Below are positions 6,556 through 8,406 of a stretch of DNA of 8,406 bases, piece after piece. The notes beneath the pieces were generated by a model. That model was not told the origin of the DNA. It did not search any database and was given only the letters and a program-made list of their open reading frames with translations. The DNA comes from an uncultured Clostridia bacterium (lineage in GTDB: Bacteria; Bacillota; Clostridia; Christensenellales; Aristaeellaceae). The first letter of the stretch is position 1. Each line of letters starts with the position of its first letter. The position numbers and the translations under genes are program-made. Location of the stretch: NCBI GenBank assembly GCA_946409855.1, contig CAMJXZ010000136.1:1-8406 (forward strand), in the 5' to 3' direction.

Positions 6556-7719
6556 TTATGAAACCAGGCTGTGATAGATGGACAAAACGCGTTGCACGGT
6601 TGCCTGTATGGAAAAATCGGAGCAGGCCTGTTCACAGCCCCGTTTCGCGATCCGCTCCGCTTCTTCCCGGTGCGTCATGATCCAGAGCAGTTTGTCCGAA
6701 AGATCCGCGTCGTCCTTAACCTTAAACAGCAGCCCGTCCGCCCCGTCGTGGATCAGCTCGCGCGTGCCGCCGGAATCGGTGCCGACAGCGACCAGCCCGG
6801 CCATTTTATACTCAATGGTCACCCGGCCGAAGGCTTCCCGGCTGGAGGCCAGAATGCCGACATTGCACTGCTTCATCACGGAAACGACGTCATCGGTGAA
6901 CGGAAGAATATCGATGAAGGGCTCCAGCTCCCTCGCGCGCACGTATTCCCGGATCATCTTTTCGTAATCTGAAATACCCCGGTCGCCGACGATGGTCAGG
7001 TGAACCCGGCTGTTTCCGCCGCGCACCAGCCGCTCAACGGCCTTGATCGCCACCAGCTGGCCTTTTTGTTCGGAAACCCTGCCGACCAGGATGCAGCGGA
7101 CGGATGAGCCCGCAAACTTCCCTTCCGCCGGCTGCTGATAGATCTCAGGCTCCAGACCATTATAGACCAGGGTGCATTCCGCGTCCAGCTTGTTTTCCCA
7201 GAATTGCTTGATATCGTTGGAAATCGCCATCCGGCAGGCGGCTCCCTTGAGATAGCGGGTGAGCCTCGCTTTGCCCCGGGTATCGTATCCGTGATCGTCG
7301 CTCAGATACTCCCGGAAATGCCAGACGTAGGGGATATGGCAGGCCTGCGCCGCGACCGCCCATTCCATGCAGGAAAACAGGCTGTTGAGATGAACCAGCT
7401 CGATCTTGGATTCCCGGAGAAACCGGACCATTTTCCTGCGCTGCCAGGCGTTCAGCACACGCTTGACCGGATAGTATAAAAGCGAGATCAGGTCATGCTG
7501 CCCCTTGCGGTATACATAGAGCTTGGCGGGGATAAAGGCGGTCGTGCAGCCGTTCCGGATGGCGTTTTCCACCTGAACTGTCTGCCGGTGGGAGACAAAA
7601 TAAGGGATCACGCCCCGCTGGCTCAGCCCGCGGATCAGGCTGGCCTGGGAGCGGGCACCGCCGGTCAGGGAAGAACTGTCATCCGAAACGAAACATACCC
7701 GGATTTCTCGATCACTCAT
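6556..7719 (-). CDS. Glycosyltransferase family 4 (GT-B fold, retaining)
   Basis: The 387-residue soluble protein has the two-domain GT-B layout. The N-terminal acceptor domain carries the glycine loop LTGGARSQASLI (18-29) and the segments VHLNSLFSCMEWAVAA (109-124) and YVWHFREYLSD (131-141). The C-terminal donor domain begins near 205, with VGRVSEQKGQ (212-221) including R214 and K219, VGDRG (244-248), and the EX7E catalytic signature at E295-E303 in ASSREAFGRVTIEYKMAG. TDSGGTRELI (314-323) is the usual donor-phosphate loop. It likely adds one sugar from a nucleotide-sugar donor to the membrane-linked repeat unit at the cytoplasmic face. Its ATG sits inside the end of the decarboxylase gene (8-base overlap, ATGAGTGA), which suggests translational coupling. 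The visible GAGGA site is rather far from the start (about 11-12 bases). Donor and linkage are unknown. Confidence 0.93.
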   Translation of the reverse strand: MSDREIRVCFVSDDSSSLTGGARSQASLIRGLSQRGVIPYFVSHRQTVQVENAIRNGCTTAFIPAKLYVYRKGQHDLISLLYYPVKRVLNAWQRRKMVRFLRESKIELVHLNSLFSCMEWAVAAQACHIPYVWHFREYLSDDHGYDTRGKARLTRYLKGAACRMAISNDIKQFWENKLDAECTLVYNGLEPEIYQQPAEGKFAGSSVRCILVGRVSEQKGQLVAIKAVERLVRGGNSRVHLTIVGDRGISDYEKMIREYVRARELEPFIDILPFTDDVVSVMKQCNVGILASSREAFGRVTIEYKMAGLVAVGTDSGGTRELIHDGADGLLFKVKDDADLSDKLLWIMTHREEAERIAKRGCEQACSDFSIQATVQRVLSIYHSLVS

Positions 7720-8406
7720 GCTGCTGCGCTTCCTCTTTCAGGAAATTCATGAAAGCCCGTTTGTTTTCTGAAGCGGTTGTGGTCGGCCGGCCCAGATCGC
7801 TGCGGGCGCCGACGGCGCACTCGACTTCGATGAAGGAGAGCATATGCTGCTCTTTCGCGGTTTGAAGCGCCCGGTCCAGCTCTTCGAAGTTTTGTACACG
7901 CACCGTATACGGATAGCCGCAGGCGGCCGCGACCCGGGCCATGCTGATCTGACCGGCGACCGTCGGCATGCCGCCGACTGTTTCGTGCGCGCCGTTGTTG
8001 ATCAGGACGTGGATCAGATTGCCGGGTTTCTGCGCGCCGATCACGGCCAGCGCGCCCATGTGCATCAGCGCGGCGCCGTCGCCGTCGATGCACCAGACGC
8101 GCCGCTGCGGCTGCTGCAGGGCGATGCCCAGCGCGATAGAACTGCTGTGCCCCATGGAGCCGACGGTCAGGAAATCCCGGCTGTGATTCTGGCCGTTGCT
8201 TTCCCGGATCTCAAACAGTTCCCGGGAGGCCTTGCCGGTTGTGCTGACGATCGGGTCATCCTGACTGACGGCGGCGATGTGCCGGATGATCTCCTCCCGC
8301 TTCATGCTGAAGCTGTTGGAATACCGGACCTTTTCGTCGTATGTAAGAGCGCCTTTCCGGATGATGAAAGCGACATCTTTCCCATCTTTCAGATCTGCCC
8401 GGAAAC
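7712..8406 (-). CDS. aepY: Phosphonopyruvate decarboxylase, C-terminal part (5' end outside window)
   Basis: The frame is open from the right edge to the TGA at 7712-7714 (231 codons), so the ATG at 8305 is internal and not the start. Before it comes DVAFIIRKGALTYDEK, the end of the N-terminal pyrimidine-binding domain and linker; after it is the thiamine-diphosphate-binding domain. Family motifs are very clear: VSTTGKASRELFEIR, DFLTVGSMGHSSSIALGIAL, the cofactor signature GDG then 25 residues then NN (GDGAALMHMGAL ... LINNGAHETVGG), and the terminal VGARSDLGRPT. The enzyme converts 3-phosphonopyruvate to phosphonoacetaldehyde and CO2 using thiamine diphosphate and Mg2+, the irreversible step that pulls C-P bond formation forward. 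It is normally preceded by PEP mutase and partnered with an aminotransferase giving 2-aminoethylphosphonate. The gene directly downstream is a glycosyltransferase, so the product probably modifies a surface glycan. Sulfopyruvate decarboxylase, a relative, is less likely given the motif match and the continuous N-terminal domain. Confidence 0.92.
   Translation of the reverse strand, partial: FRADLKDGKDVAFIIRKGALTYDEKVRYSNSFSMKREEIIRHIAAVSQDDPIVSTTGKASRELFEIRESNGQNHSRDFLTVGSMGHSSSIALGIALQQPQRRVWCIDGDGAALMHMGALAVIGAQKPGNLIHVLINNGAHETVGGMPTVAGQISMARVAAACGYPYTVRVQNFEELDRALQTAKEQHMLSFIEVECAVGARSDLGRPTTTASENKRAFMNFLKEEAQQHE

Noticed and set aside
5281..6561. Long open frame on the plus strand (426 codons) opposite the EpsG-like gene
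   Set aside because: It is antisense to a gene with clear family motifs. Its translation is charged and rich in D, H, Q and G with no domain, and no ribosome binding site stands out; it is a composition shadow.
7712..8305. The ATG at 8305 as the real start of the decarboxylase
   Set aside because: The same frame continues upstream without a stop to the window edge and encodes a segment typical of the end of the N-terminal domain, so this is an internal methionine.
7712..8406. Sulfopyruvate decarboxylase or acetolactate-synthase-like enzyme
   Set aside because: STTGKASRELFE, DFLTVGSMGH and NNGAHETVGG match phosphonopyruvate decarboxylases specifically, and the two domains are on one chain.

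Overview
The window is a stretch of bacterial chromosome in which every gene I can support lies on the minus strand, so transcription runs from position 8406 down towards 1. Strong AGGAGG-type ribosome binding sites, tight gene packing, an EpsG-family protein, a DUF6020-type membrane protein and G+C that looks slightly above half by eye all suggest a Bacillota (Firmicutes) member, most likely a gut- or rumen-type Clostridia lineage. The genus cannot be read from the sequence, and the taxonomic call is an inference.

In transcription order, positions 8406 to 1126 are the 3' part of a cell-surface polysaccharide operon. It holds the C-terminal part of a phosphonopyruvate decarboxylase (aepY/ppd type), a family 4 glycosyltransferase overlapping it by 8 bases, an EpsG/Wzy-like polymerase with a GTG start, a Wzx-like flippase, a large DUF6020-type membrane protein that may be a GT-C glycosyltransferase, and a membrane acyltransferase of the acyltransferase-3 family whose start overlaps the preceding gene by 29 bases. 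The set reads as a Wzx/Wzy-type pathway: a lipid-linked repeat unit is assembled at the inner face, flipped, polymerised outside and decorated. The decarboxylase implies that a C-P bonded (phosphonate) group such as 2-aminoethylphosphonate is made by the same operon, presumably to decorate that glycan. The genes that would prove this (PEP mutase, an aminotransferase or dehydrogenase, a cytidylyltransferase and a transferase) would lie upstream, beyond position 8406.

Positions 816 to 1125 form a non-coding boundary. It contains GC-rich dyads, a small hairpin followed by three T-tracts (probable end of the operon), and then a good promoter (TTCTCA, 17-base spacer, extended TATAAT) for the last gene. 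That gene, from 815 to the left edge, encodes a secreted protein with a signal peptide and two tandem copies of a beta-rich module at an exact 144-residue period. It is open to the window edge, so a caller that requires both a start and a stop would miss it.

No tRNA, rRNA, CRISPR array, insertion sequence or recognisable riboswitch was seen.
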